Of a DNA stretch of 38,615 bases, positions 1-7,870 are shown one piece after another. The stretch spans positions 1 to 38,615 of the forward strand of contig CAJXRM010000022.1 in NCBI GenBank assembly GCA_913059205.1, given 5' to 3'. The position numbers were made by a program, and so were the translations under genes. The stretch comes from an uncultured Flavobacteriales bacterium. Lineage in GTDB: Bacteria; Bacteroidota; Bacteroidia; Flavobacteriales_D; Crocinitomicaceae. Each line of letters begins with the position of its first letter. Positions within the stretch are counted from its first letter, which is position 1. The notes beneath the pieces were generated by a model that saw only the letters and a program-made list of their open reading frames with translations, had not been told where the DNA came from and made no database searches.

Positions 1-46
1 TACACAGAGTAGATCGTCGGCAGCGTCAGATGTGTATAAGAGACAG
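1..46 (+). other. Residual Illumina Nextera adapter (not genomic)
   Basis: Bases 1-5 (TACAC) match the end of the P5 flow-cell oligo, 6-13 (AGAGTAGA) match a standard Nextera i5 index (504 as I recall it), 14-27 (TCGTCGGCAGCGTC) match the Nextera read-1 adapter, and 28-46 match the 19-bp transposon mosaic end (AGATGTGTATAAGAGACAG). The order is exactly that of a Nextera library molecule. Genomic sequence therefore starts at 47. Confidence 0.97.
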
Positions 47-51
47 GTATA

Positions 52-756
52 ATGTTAGGGATGCTGACTGGAAGATTTGTTCGAATAACGAGAATAGATG
101 CTCGCTTCAAGTTACTCAGATTTAAAAATTATTGGTTTTATTTATTTAATGGTCAACATACAAGTTTCAAGAAAATGAAACATATGAGAGCTAAGAATAA
201 AAAACATCTATTTACTAAGGCTGATATTTTAATTGACTCTAACACAAAGACACACCTTTATTCTGGAATAGTCGTGGATTATGAAATTGATGGTAATGAT
301 TGTAGAACTTTAAGTAAAGTAATGCTTCAAAATGCGGAACGCTATAGCCTTAAAGATGGCAAGAAAATTCCAGTTATTATTCCTGGTAATTTATTGGTTG
401 TAGATTGTCAGACGATGAAAAATATTAATTTGACATTTATCTACGAAGAAGCAGAAGAAGTATTAAAGTCGAAAATACCAAGCTCAATTGAGGTGGTATT
501 TGGTTTACTAATAATATTATTGATTCCTGTTTTTATCTTTCAATCAGATAGCATTACTTGGAATGTGTATTTAAATTATTTTGAGCTTCCGTGGTACCTG
601 AAGATAGTCTCCTATTTGTTGACAGTTCAGGTGTTAAGTATCATTAACCCTTTCGTTAAAAAGAAAGATGAATATAAATATGTGAATCTGAAAACTTTTA
701 TTGCTAAACTAATTTGGGTTGTCTTATTAGGCTTTATTCTGTATTTATTCATTTAA
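52..756 (+). CDS. Hypothetical membrane protein, 5' end uncertain
   Basis: I do not recognise this 234-residue protein. The N-terminal two thirds look soluble and beta-rich; a stretch around residues 69-130 (YSGIVVDYEIDG, then DCRTLSKVMLQNAERYS and IPGNLLVVDC) has the look of a small beta-barrel fold. Three hydrophobic stretches follow (about 146-163, 181-200 and 215-234), so the C-terminus is probably membrane-embedded. The ATG at 52 lies only six bases inside the genomic part of the contig. The frame upstream has no stop until it enters adapter sequence, so the real start may lie off the contig; ATG at 61 is an alternative. No neighbour hints at function. Confidence 0.6.
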   Translation: MLGMLTGRFVRITRIDARFKLLRFKNYWFYLFNGQHTSFKKMKHMRAKNKKHLFTKADILIDSNTKTHLYSGIVVDYEIDGNDCRTLSKVMLQNAERYSLKDGKKIPVIIPGNLLVVDCQTMKNINLTFIYEEAEEVLKSKIPSSIEVVFGLLIILLIPVFIFQSDSITWNVYLNYFELPWYLKIVSYLLTVQVLSIINPFVKKKDEYKYVNLKTFIAKLIWVVLLGFILYLFI

Positions 757-793
757 AGTCAAGCCATTAGCATTGTTTAATCATTCATGATAG

Positions 794-823
794 TTGGTAT
801 TCATTATAATTTACCTATCTTTA
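794..823 (+). promoter_or_regulatory. Candidate promoter for the first stem-loop RNA
   Basis: TTG at 794-796, a 19-bp spacer, then TATCTTTA at 816-823. It matches the Bacteroidota pattern TTG-N17-23-TAnnTTTG except for the last base. Only the structured element follows before the downstream terminator-like hairpin. Confidence 0.4.
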
Positions 824-854
824 CACCTCTCTAAGCAATTAGATAAAGAAATTT

Positions 855-925
855 AAGACAAGCCACATATGGCTGTGTGGATTAGAAGCCCCTAAGATGT
901 ATCAATATCGAAGGGGTTTTGTCTT
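855..925 (+). ncRNA. Candidate structured RNA, copy 1, ending in terminator hairpin
   Basis: Outer arms AAGACAA (855-861) and TTGTCTT (919-925) are perfectly complementary. They enclose a hairpin (AGCCA/TGGCT, or alternatively CCACA/TGTGG) and a second one with arms CCCCT (889-893) and AGGGG (912-916), extended inside by GAT/ATC. The right arm runs into a T-rich tract. About 30 bases (ATGGCTG, then GG, TTAGAA and CCCCTAAGATGTATCAA) recur in copy 2. It could be a small RNA of roughly 95 nt, a terminator repeat family, or a degenerate mobile repeat. I cannot assign an Rfam family by eye. Confidence 0.45.
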
Positions 926-996
926 TCTATACGGTTCGATAATCAACTGAAATAGAATATTTCAACTTAAATTTAGTCTCAAATAATAGAATTTAA

Positions 997-1004
997 TATC
1001 TTTA
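997..1004 (+). promoter_or_regulatory. Candidate -7 element before copy 2
   Basis: TATCTTTA is identical to the octamer preceding copy 1 and is followed by C in both cases. There is no clean TTG about 19 bp upstream, so this promoter is less certain. Confidence 0.3.
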
Positions 1005-1087
1005 CTCTAGAACGAGTTCTTTTAAATTGAATCAAAATCCAATTGATTTTACGTGAACAAATCGGCGAACAAACGATTTTTAGAAGT

Positions 1088-1244
1088 GCGTAAAACATTG
1101 ATAACCAGTAGAGGTGGAAAACATTAGTCGGTCCCGTCCAGACCGCAAACTTGTTTAAAGTGAAAATACGCCTTTTATGGCTGAAAGGTTAGAAACCCCT
1201 AAGATGTATCAAATATCTTGGGGGTTTTGCTTTTGTGTGTATTT
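1088..1244 (+). ncRNA. Candidate structured RNA, copy 2 (longer)
   Basis: The 3' part repeats copy 1: ATGGCTG (1177-1183), TTAGAA and CCCCTAAGATGTATCAA (1196-1212). Its terminal hairpin is better: AACCCC (1194-1199) plus AAGAT (1201-1205) pair with ATCTT (1215-1219) plus GGGGTT (1221-1226), followed by a T-rich run. AAATAC (1164-1169) can close with GTATTT (1239-1244). Upstream lie further pairings: CGGTC/GACCG around 1130-1144, GCGTA (1088-1092) with TACGC (1167-1171), and AAATCG/CGATTT around 1059-1079. This many complementary arms in non-coding AT-rich DNA suggests a structured transcript. Exact ends and function are unknown. Confidence 0.4.
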
Positions 1245-1307
1245 GTGTAAAACGTTCTTTCACCGTCAAATTTATTGTTCTATTTGATTATTTTAAATAA
1301 TTCAGTT

Positions 1308-2798
1308 CTATTCATTTACCACACGATGCACAACACCATTAATCTCTATTAAATAAATGCCTTGAGGTAAATTATTAAACTCCAAATGCAAAGTAGTATT
1401 TGACCAATGCATATTGAGATTGACTTCCTTTCCTAATGCATTGAATACTAAAGGTTTTGAGTCAGGAGAAATTCCAGTAATATGCAACTCATTGGATATT
1501 GGAACGGGAAACAACCTGATATCGGTTTTATCACTTTCATTAATGCTTGAAGTTATGTCTTCGTTTTGAGTTACGTGTACAGAATCAGTAAAGACCCCGC
1601 CAGTTACAATTACATAACCTGACCTAACTGACCCGCTTGGATTATCAGATGCTATAATATTAAAAGAATCATTTCCTGTGCCGGTTGAAGTCGAAACTGA
1701 AATCCAAGGTTCAGTTGCGGCTACGTTCCATGTCGCCCACGTATCATGCGAAACGGAAACTGGTTCCGTGCCACCAAGGTGACTGAAATTTACGGTGTAA
1801 GGATTGACCTGCATTGTAGAAGCTGCCTGCACGATTACAATGGTATCGACATCATTTACATTTTCAACAAAGACATAACCAATTCGCTCAGTGTTGTTAT
1901 TATTAACAGAAACGTTTAAAGTACTACCTTGACTAAAATTAAAATATCCAGCGTTACCACTTGTTAAATTCGGTATTAACCAAGAGTTTGGTGAGTTCAT
2001 GGTCCAATTGAATTTCGAAGAAAATTCTAGTGCTTCTGTTGATGTACCAGCCGCACCAATATAAATTGTGTCTTTCGCAGTTTCTAGATCTCCATTCATC
2101 GGTTCAATATTGAAAATGAAATTACTAGGAGTAAATGTACCTGCACCATTTACAACACTATTGATGGCATAGTATCCATCATGTGAACCGCTCCAACCAA
2201 AATTCATATGGAAATTATTTGATGAATTATAACCGTCAATTAAATAAAAGTGACCGCCGCCTTTTGCGAAAACTGGTCTTCCATTATCTAGCTCATGTTT
2301 AATTCCATCAATCAAATCGGCTAATGTTGGAAATAAAAAAGTTGCTGTACCGAACATTCTTGGGGAGTATCCAAAATGCTCTTTTAGTACTGTTGAACTA
2401 AAGAAGGACAAAGAATTTGTGCCACTCCAATCCATATCAACGGCGACACCTAAATCATACATCAATTGTGCTACTTGGTCATTTGCACTTGAAACATTAT
2501 TTGGCATTAAAGAATAATTGTAATTTGCCAAGGAAAAATCTGAGCATTCCGATGGAGAAAGGCTGTTACAGTGATTTCCAAATCCAGTAATTGGATATGC
2601 ATAATATTTGCAAATTTGCGCCATTGCTGTTGCGTTACATCCTGTATATGCTCTGCCGCACGCACCTCCAGAACCAACAGTTGGTACTAATGCATTGTAG
2701 TAACATGTTTGGTTCCAAGTTGTAGTTAAAAATGGAGCAACTTGCGCGTTAATCGAAAAACTGGATACGATTAAAGAAAAAAGTAGAAGTCGTTTCAT
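1308..2798 (-). CDS. Secreted C10 (streptopain-like) cysteine protease with BACON-like domains and T9SS sorting domain
   Basis: A signal peptide (about 1-18, ending INA-Q) leads straight into a C10 peptidase domain. Gln30 (WNQ) fits the oxyanion residue, Cys54 lies in GCNATAMAQICKYY (family pattern GCVATAMAQIMKYW), His183 in GHFYLIDGY, and Asn199/Trp202 in FHMNFGWSG. The residue after Asn199 is Phe where streptopain has Trp. The usual long inhibitory propeptide is absent, so activation must differ from the classical zymogen. Residues about 250-415 form two BACON-like beta domains that may bind glycan or mucin. The last 70-80 residues (RLFPVPISNELHI onward) are a T9SS type A sorting domain, so the enzyme should be exported, then released or anchored. 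It is transcribed alone and divergently from the SH3 gene. The fold assignment is firm; the substrate is unknown. Confidence 0.9.
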   Translation of the reverse strand: MKRLLLFSLIVSSFSINAQVAPFLTTTWNQTCYYNALVPTVGSGGACGRAYTGCNATAMAQICKYYAYPITGFGNHCNSLSPSECSDFSLANYNYSLMPNNVSSANDQVAQLMYDLGVAVDMDWSGTNSLSFFSSTVLKEHFGYSPRMFGTATFLFPTLADLIDGIKHELDNGRPVFAKGGGHFYLIDGYNSSNNFHMNFGWSGSHDGYYAINSVVNGAGTFTPSNFIFNIEPMNGDLETAKDTIYIGAAGTSTEALEFSSKFNWTMNSPNSWLIPNLTSGNAGYFNFSQGSTLNVSVNNNNTERIGYVFVENVNDVDTIVIVQAASTMQVNPYTVNFSHLGGTEPVSVSHDTWATWNVAATEPWISVSTSTGTGNDSFNIIASDNPSGSVRSGYVIVTGGVFTDSVHVTQNEDITSSINESDKTDIRLFPVPISNELHITGISPDSKPLVFNALGKEVNLNMHWSNTTLHLEFNNLPQGIYLIEINGVVHRVVNE

Positions 2799-2930
2799 AA
2801 AATAGGTTTGTATTTATTAGACGATAAAAAGAAGAAAAACGTTGATTATATTTATTAATTACTGTTTTTAATCGTGGAGGAAATAAGCACATTATTTCAA
2901 AAAATCTGTATTTTCACCTAAAATCCAATT

Positions 2931-3767
2931 ATGAAAGTCCTTTTTTCAATTGTCCAAGCAGTTTTGTTTGTATCTGCAGTTTTTTCGCAGGATGAAACTG
3001 AAGATATAAAATATATCTATCCTGATCATGCCTTCGAAAAAGGTAGCACCGAATTCATGTATGGAAACAATGTTGTGCTACGTGCAGATCAAACTCCGGA
3101 ATCAAAAGCGTTGGATACATTGAGAATCGGAGATCCAATTACGATTATAAAGAAAGGAGAAACAACGTCTGACGTTAACGGTCGACCTTCCTATTGGTAT
3201 AAGGTAAAGGCAAATAACAAAACTGGTTATGTTTTAGGCGGATGGATTTCATTGGATAGTAAGGAAATCAATGAAAAAAAATATTTAGTAATTTTTTCAG
3301 AGCGCGATGAACGTCTCTATGCGCGTACACGTGTTGTGTCAAAAGATAAATCGTATTATGGACATGAAATTGAGTTGAGTACGTACCTCATTTCAGTCGA
3401 TATTACAGATAATCATGGATTAAAGGAAGTCGATGCAATTTTTGTGATTTCTATGCATGCTGAGGCTTGCGGTGTAGTTGGTGGTCAGGCTTTTTTGTTT
3501 GATTCTGGTGAACGACTATTCGAGGCAATTCGCACTTCTAGCGTATCGGAGGCTGGATTGTTTTGGTTTGAAGAGAGCATTGAGTTTAAAGGACCTGACT
3601 ACTGGGAAGATAATATTGTTTATTTCTCAAGTGAGAGTGGCGAGTATATGGACGATTCAATGGATTGGACAAAATCAGTTACAAATACTGTGAAATTGAC
3701 TTGGAATGGTCAGCAATTTACTCCAGATGTTCGGAAATTAAATTTTGAAGAGTCAGAGAGCCATTAG
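2931..3767 (+). CDS. Secreted protein with N-terminal bacterial SH3 domain
   Basis: A signal peptide occupies residues 1-19 (cleavage VFS-Q). Residues about 40-110 read like a bacterial SH3 domain: NNVVLRADQTPESKALDTLRIGD, then ITIIKKGET, YWYKVKANNKTGYVLGGWIS. Such domains often bind cell-wall peptides or other extracellular ligands. The remaining 165 residues are a beta-rich region I do not recognise; there is no sorting domain and no lipobox, so a periplasmic location is most likely. It stands alone between the divergent C10 protease gene and the small/large secreted pair downstream. No clear TAnnTTTG promoter is visible upstream. Confidence 0.75.
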   Translation: MKVLFSIVQAVLFVSAVFSQDETEDIKYIYPDHAFEKGSTEFMYGNNVVLRADQTPESKALDTLRIGDPITIIKKGETTSDVNGRPSYWYKVKANNKTGYVLGGWISLDSKEINEKKYLVIFSERDERLYARTRVVSKDKSYYGHEIELSTYLISVDITDNHGLKEVDAIFVISMHAEACGVVGGQAFLFDSGERLFEAIRTSSVSEAGLFWFEESIEFKGPDYWEDNIVYFSSESGEYMDDSMDWTKSVTNTVKLTWNGQQFTPDVRKLNFEESESH

Positions 3768-3993
3768 GTTTCAAATCTTTCAATCGGTTTGTATTGCTTT
3801 TTTTGAAAATCTGGCTGTTTTATTCAAAATTTCTCATACTTAAAGTAGTTAATTTTACCCTGTAAACAGTGCGTTTAAGAGTACTAATTCGGTTTACTAG
3901 AGCTAATTATAGCTTTCCAATAGTTCATTGTTTTTTTTCAAATTTCGCGTCTATTTTAACTAACTTTGCATCAAATTGTTAAATTATTTTTTT
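3768..3993. promoter_or_regulatory. Intergenic region with -7 promoter element for the small/large secreted pair
   Basis: An exact TAnnTTTG match (TAACTTTG) lies at 3961-3968, 25 bp before the ATG at 3994. A TTG at 3928-3930 is too distant (30 bp); the region between is T-rich. The rest of the gap shows no other structure that I can support. Confidence 0.45.
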
Positions 3994-4368
3994 ATGAAGA
4001 TTATTACTACGCTGATTTCTTTATTTATGCTAAATGCAATACAAGCCCAAGTAAAGGAAAGAGTTGAAAATTCCTCGCTAAATAATGTTGATCCTGATTA
4101 CACAGCCAATGTTCAATTTAAAGAAAAATTAGCTTCACTTGAAGGGACTTTTCAGATTCAATATTCGAATAATACTATTAAGCCTCTATTGTATAAAGAG
4201 ACTGTTACATTGATAAATATATTGAGAGAGGATACGACGGATATTTACTTTGATCAATGCGAATTTGTTAAAATTTACATTCCTTCGAATGAAAAGATAT
4301 CGGCAGTTGATTTTATTCCTCTTGAGAGGGAGAAATACGTGCCAGTTGTTAACTCTTCAAACGAATAA
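3994..4368 (+). CDS. Small secreted protein, first gene of a small/large secreted pair
   Basis: A 124-residue protein with a signal peptide (about 1-18, ending IQA-Q). I chose the ATG at 3994 over the in-frame TTG at 3976, because the signal peptide begins there and the promoter element sits 25 bp upstream. I do not recognise the mature part: it is acidic and beta-rich, with a single cysteine and no lipobox. Its stop is nine bases before the next gene, so the two are co-transcribed. The same arrangement (small secreted protein, then a roughly 680-residue Cys-rich T9SS protein) recurs at 28718-26356, which suggests that the small protein is a partner, for example in folding or surface delivery. 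That role is inference. Confidence 0.65.
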   Translation: MKIITTLISLFMLNAIQAQVKERVENSSLNNVDPDYTANVQFKEKLASLEGTFQIQYSNNTIKPLLYKETVTLINILREDTTDIYFDQCEFVKIYIPSNEKISAVDFIPLEREKYVPVVNSSNE

Positions 4369-4377
4369 CTAGACTTT

Positions 4378-6429
4378 ATGAATATGAAAAATACATTACT
4401 CAGAACATTCAGCTTGGTATTATTTTCGAGCTTAATTACGAACTCGTATGCACAGAATAATTGTGCAGGATCGATTCCAATTGCAAGTTTAACGGGTTGC
4501 CCTGGAACCACTATTGCATCAAGTAATACTAATTCTTTGGCCGCAGGATCTTGTGAGGAAGGTACAAATGAAACGTGGTTTTCTTTTACAGCCCAAGGCG
4601 GAACGGCAGATTTTACGGTTACAGGTCCTGGAGGATTTCGTCCAGAATATTTAATTGTTAGCTCTACAACGAATGATTGTAACAATCTAGTGGAAGAGGA
4701 TTGTGCTGATGCTACAGGAAATTATGCGGGAATTACAGGAACAACAACTGGTTTAACACCTGGGGATATATATTATGTTGTTGTTTCTTCAAATGGAAAT
4801 GCTTCTGGAAATGTTACCGTATGTGTGGATAATCCTGCTGTGGTTGCGAGTTGTGTGAATAATGAGGAATGTGCTTCAGCACAAATCATAACACTTAACC
4901 CAACTGGAGGAGGAGCAGCATGTATTACAGATTGTAATAACGGTGCTACTCCAGGAATTGATTTTGTCGGTAACAATTGTGAGGATCAACCTTTTCCAGC
5001 TGTTTGGTATGAATTTACTACAAGTGCTGCGACTGGATCTATTGATATTGGATTAACAAGTGGTACGTTTTCCAATCCAGAATTTGCCTTGTATTTAGGA
5101 AACGCATGTGGACCTTGGACAATTGTAGCGTGCGCTGAAGGTGTTGCAGGTGCAGCGAATATGGCTGGAGTTAACGTAGCTGCTAATCAAACATACATTT
5201 TGGCAGTGTCAGACGCAACAGGAGATGAGGGAAACTTCAACTTGTGTATCACACAAAATCCTGATAATAGTGCTTGTAATACAACAGACGCTATTAGTGT
5301 AACATCCACGTCGATGGGGTCGCCATTAGCAGGACCGTACCAACCAGGAGAACAAGTAAACTTTTGTTATACAATTACAAACTGGCAAATGATCAATTGT
5401 AACTACCTTGGAGCGGTGGTTCCTACTTTTGGAGATTGTTGGGATCCATCTTCTTTTGGCGCCAATGGTGTGCCAAATACAATAACTACAGCGTTGAATG
5501 TCAATGGTGTGATTCAAAATTGCCCTCCTGGACCACCATGTGCGTATGCAGGATGTGCGGGTACCCCTTCTGGTTCATGGAGTTGGTTTCCTGCGGGTGC
5601 GGCAGTTTATAACGTCAACGGTTATTATCCATCTGGTACTCCAATGCCTGCTGGATGGTATTTTCTGTCAAGCTATAGTCCTTTAACTGGTGCTTGCGCG
5701 CCAGATCCAACTGATCCGGATAATACATACGGCGATGGGAATTTCCCAGCTTGTGGAACAAATACATTCGACTACACAGTGTGTTTTACATTGACTGCAG
5801 GGCCACTGGGTAATTGTTCAACTGGAACAACAGATTGCACGGTGTCAATGAAAACGTTTGCGGATGGTGAGTTTGGTGCTTGGAACAACATTGGTTGTAC
5901 TGTAGATGCCGCTACTACAAACCCAGCGGGATTTAGTTGCTTATTACCAGCCACTGTTGAGGAATATTCTGGAAATTATGAAAACGGAGTTACGAATTTA
6001 TCCTGGACTTCCGTAACTGAGCAGAATACTGATTACTTTGTTATTAGTCGTTCATCAAAATATAGTGAATTAAAGGAGATTGGACAGGTAAAGGCTGCAG
6101 GTAATTCAGAAAATGAGATTAAATACAGATTTGTGGATAATACTCCTCATCCTGGACCAAATTATTATAAACTGGAAACTGTAGATAAGGACGGAACAAG
6201 AAAACACAATGGATACGTTTCAGTTACTGCAGATTTCGAGTACGCTTTTTATAACAGTGAAAAACAGGAAATCGTTTTAACTTACCCGTCAAATGTAGAA
6301 ATTTATACCACTGATGGAAAGCTTGTAAAAACTTCCAACGGTACTCAAAATGTGCCATTCGATTTAAATGGTATTTTCTTAATTAGAGATTTGTCAACAG
6401 GCATTTTACAAAGAATTAGTACATTTTAA
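4378..6429 (+). CDS. Large Cys-rich secreted protein with PPC-like domains and putative T9SS sorting end
   Basis: 683 residues with a signal peptide ending about residue 25 (SYA-Q); Met3 is an equally good start. Two beta-sandwich domains resembling the pre-peptidase C-terminal (PPC) family follow (about 28-150 and 158-295, with paired cysteines and patterns such as NETWFSFTAQGG and AVWYEFTTSAATG). Next is a Cys/Gly/Pro-rich segment (about 298-520), a fibronectin III-like module with TNLSWTSVTEQNTDYFVISRSS (about 530-610), and a C-terminal end with VEIYTTDGKLVKT and GIFLI that looks like a degenerate T9SS sorting domain. No catalytic motif is visible, so it is more likely a surface or matrix protein than an enzyme. 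It follows the small secreted gene by nine bases and ends at a clear terminator. Confidence 0.8.
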   Translation: MNMKNTLLRTFSLVLFSSLITNSYAQNNCAGSIPIASLTGCPGTTIASSNTNSLAAGSCEEGTNETWFSFTAQGGTADFTVTGPGGFRPEYLIVSSTTNDCNNLVEEDCADATGNYAGITGTTTGLTPGDIYYVVVSSNGNASGNVTVCVDNPAVVASCVNNEECASAQIITLNPTGGGAACITDCNNGATPGIDFVGNNCEDQPFPAVWYEFTTSAATGSIDIGLTSGTFSNPEFALYLGNACGPWTIVACAEGVAGAANMAGVNVAANQTYILAVSDATGDEGNFNLCITQNPDNSACNTTDAISVTSTSMGSPLAGPYQPGEQVNFCYTITNWQMINCNYLGAVVPTFGDCWDPSSFGANGVPNTITTALNVNGVIQNCPPGPPCAYAGCAGTPSGSWSWFPAGAAVYNVNGYYPSGTPMPAGWYFLSSYSPLTGACAPDPTDPDNTYGDGNFPACGTNTFDYTVCFTLTAGPLGNCSTGTTDCTVSMKTFADGEFGAWNNIGCTVDAATTNPAGFSCLLPATVEEYSGNYENGVTNLSWTSVTEQNTDYFVISRSSKYSELKEIGQVKAAGNSENEIKYRFVDNTPHPGPNYYKLETVDKDGTRKHNGYVSVTADFEYAFYNSEKQEIVLTYPSNVEIYTTDGKLVKTSNGTQNVPFDLNGIFLIRDLSTGILQRISTF

Positions 6430-6450
6430 AATCAAAATAATTAAAGAAGA

Positions 6451-6476
6451 AGCATCACTTACGTGGTGCTTTTTTT
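6451..6476 (+). terminator. Rho-independent terminator
   Basis: Stem AGCATCAC (6451-6458) pairs with GTGGTGCT (6463-6470) with one G-T wobble and loop TTAC, followed by a run of seven T. It ends the small/large secreted protein unit. Confidence 0.9.
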
Positions 6477-6601
6477 GTTTGCGTCTGTTGTATTTGTTAT
6501 TTTTGGTAGTGGTATCAGGATGGGCAGTTTCAAACGAAAAATTGGAAATTTCCCCTTCATTTAGAATATTCACAAATGTCAATTAAAAGAGTACTTGATA
6601 A

Positions 6602-7240
6602 ATGAAAACTGCAATCATTATAGGTGCTACAGGCCTTACAGGTAGTCTGGTTTTGGAGCAATTAATTTTGGACGAAAGGTATTCTAAAATCGTTTTGTTC
6701 TCACGAAGTTCTTCAGGAGTTCATCACTCTAAAGTTGATGAATATTTGGTTGATTTATTAAAGTTAGAGACGTCGAAAGCTGATTTTATTGCGGACGAGG
6801 TGTATTGCTGTATAGGAACAACAAAAAAGAAAACACCAGATAAAAACGTGTATAAGACGATTGATTATGGAATTCCAGTCGCTGCTGCTCGGTTGTGCAA
6901 GGCAAATGGTATTCATACAATAGCAATTGTTTCAGCGATAGGTGCTAATCCGAAAAGTTCTATTTTTTATAACAGAACTAAAGGTGAAATGGAACAAGAT
7001 GTTTTGAAGGAAGAAATTGAAAGAACCTACATTCTACGCCCAAGTTTTATTGGTGGAAATCGCAAAGAAAAACGCGCAGGAGAAAAGATAGGTATTGCCA
7101 TTTTTAAGTTCTTAAAACCATTATTTATTGGTGGATTGAAAAAATACGCCATTATTGACGCTTCCAAAATTGCATCAAAAATGATTCAACTCGCAAACTC
7201 AAACGAACCTTCAAAAGTGCTAGAATCGGATGAAATATAA
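6602..7240 (+). CDS. Atypical SDR / NAD(P)-binding protein, TIP30 (HTATIP2)-like
   Basis: 212 residues in one Rossmann fold. The nucleotide-binding motif GATGLTG is at residues 8-14, Ser111 lies in IVSAIGAN, and Tyr123/Lys127 form the YxxxK pair in FYNRTKGEME. Length and the run YCCIGTT, then RLCKANGI, match the atypical SDR group that includes human TIP30/HTATIP2 and yeast Fmp52, and many bacterial proteins labelled NAD(P)H-binding oxidoreductase. Substrate is unknown. The gene is monocistronic and converges on the tsaC-like gene. Confidence 0.8.
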   Translation: MKTAIIIGATGLTGSLVLEQLILDERYSKIVLFSRSSSGVHHSKVDEYLVDLLKLETSKADFIADEVYCCIGTTKKKTPDKNVYKTIDYGIPVAAARLCKANGIHTIAIVSAIGANPKSSIFYNRTKGEMEQDVLKEEIERTYILRPSFIGGNRKEKRAGEKIGIAIFKFLKPLFIGGLKKYAIIDASKIASKMIQLANSNEPSKVLESDEI

Positions 7241-7312
7241 GTCTGATAAGTTGTTCTTTATTTCTTTTTTTGTGCGAGCAAATGGGAACTGAGGAGAACA
7301 TTTATTCGAAGC

Positions 7313-7870
7313 CTACTTTCTCAATACCTTTACATCCCCATTCACTCCAATCTTTATAATTTGAGAAGGCGTGATCATTTTTTCGGTTAAGCGTTCTTTT
7401 AAAATGAAATCTACATTCTTTTTAATCGAAGACTCAACATCGTCATAACAAGTAGGAGAGGGTTGACCAGACAAATTAGCAGATGTGCTTACAAGCGGTT
7501 TGCGCATTCCACGAATCAATTTTAGACAATTGGGATCTTGCGTAATGCGGATTCCAACAGAACCATCTTGCGCAAGCACGGAAGGTGCTAAACCTTTAGC
7601 ATTCGGATAAATAATCGTCAATGGCTTCACAGCTAAATCTGCCAAATCGTAACAAATTTCATTGTATTCTGGAATAAAACGATCAATCATTTGAAAACTA
7701 TCAACCAATAAAATAAAACTCTTTTCTGCAGGTCTGTTTTTCAAGGAAAGAATCTGCTGACAAGCCTCTTCATTCGTTGCATCACAACCCAAGCCCCAAA
7801 TTGTGTCAGACGGATACAATAGCGTACCGCCATTCTTAAGTCCTTCAATAATATCTTGCATACTATTCAT
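7313..7870 (-). CDS. tsaC: L-threonylcarbamoyladenylate synthase, TsaC/Sua5/YrdC family
   Basis: A single YrdC domain of 185 residues, close to TsaC length (about 190) and without the Sua5 C-terminal domain. Diagnostic motifs are [15 protein letters not shown] (18-31), the Lys44/Arg46 and Lys50/Ser51 set in KNRPAEKSF, and [12 protein letters not shown]. The family makes threonylcarbamoyl-AMP for t6A at tRNA position 37. The start at 7870 overlaps the end of trmD by eight bases; a second ATG at 7861 begins just after the trmD stop, and either start allows translational coupling. The pairing is apt, since TrmD also modifies position 37. A paralogue of the YciO type cannot be fully excluded. Confidence 0.88.
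   Translation of the reverse strand: MNSMQDIIEGLKNGGTLLYPSDTIWGLGCDATNEEACQQILSLKNRPAEKSFILLVDSFQMIDRFIPEYNEICYDLADLAVKPLTIIYPNAKGLAPSVLAQDGSVGIRITQDPNCLKLIRGMRKPLVSTSANLSGQPSPTCYDDVESSIKKNVDFILKERLTEKMITPSQIIKIGVNGDVKVLRK

Larger units (their letters stand above)
757..1307. other. 551-bp intergenic region with twin structured elements
   Basis: No credible protein gene. It holds two related blocks (about 855-925 and 1164-1244), each ending in a terminator-like hairpin with a nearly identical 5' arm and loop. Each is preceded by the octamer TATCTTTA, a one-mismatch form of the phylum -7 element. Both blocks are listed separately. Confidence 0.6.

Noticed and set aside
3478..3693. Alternative plus-strand frame inside the SH3 gene
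   Set aside because: It lies wholly within the real gene in another frame and has no recognisable domain.
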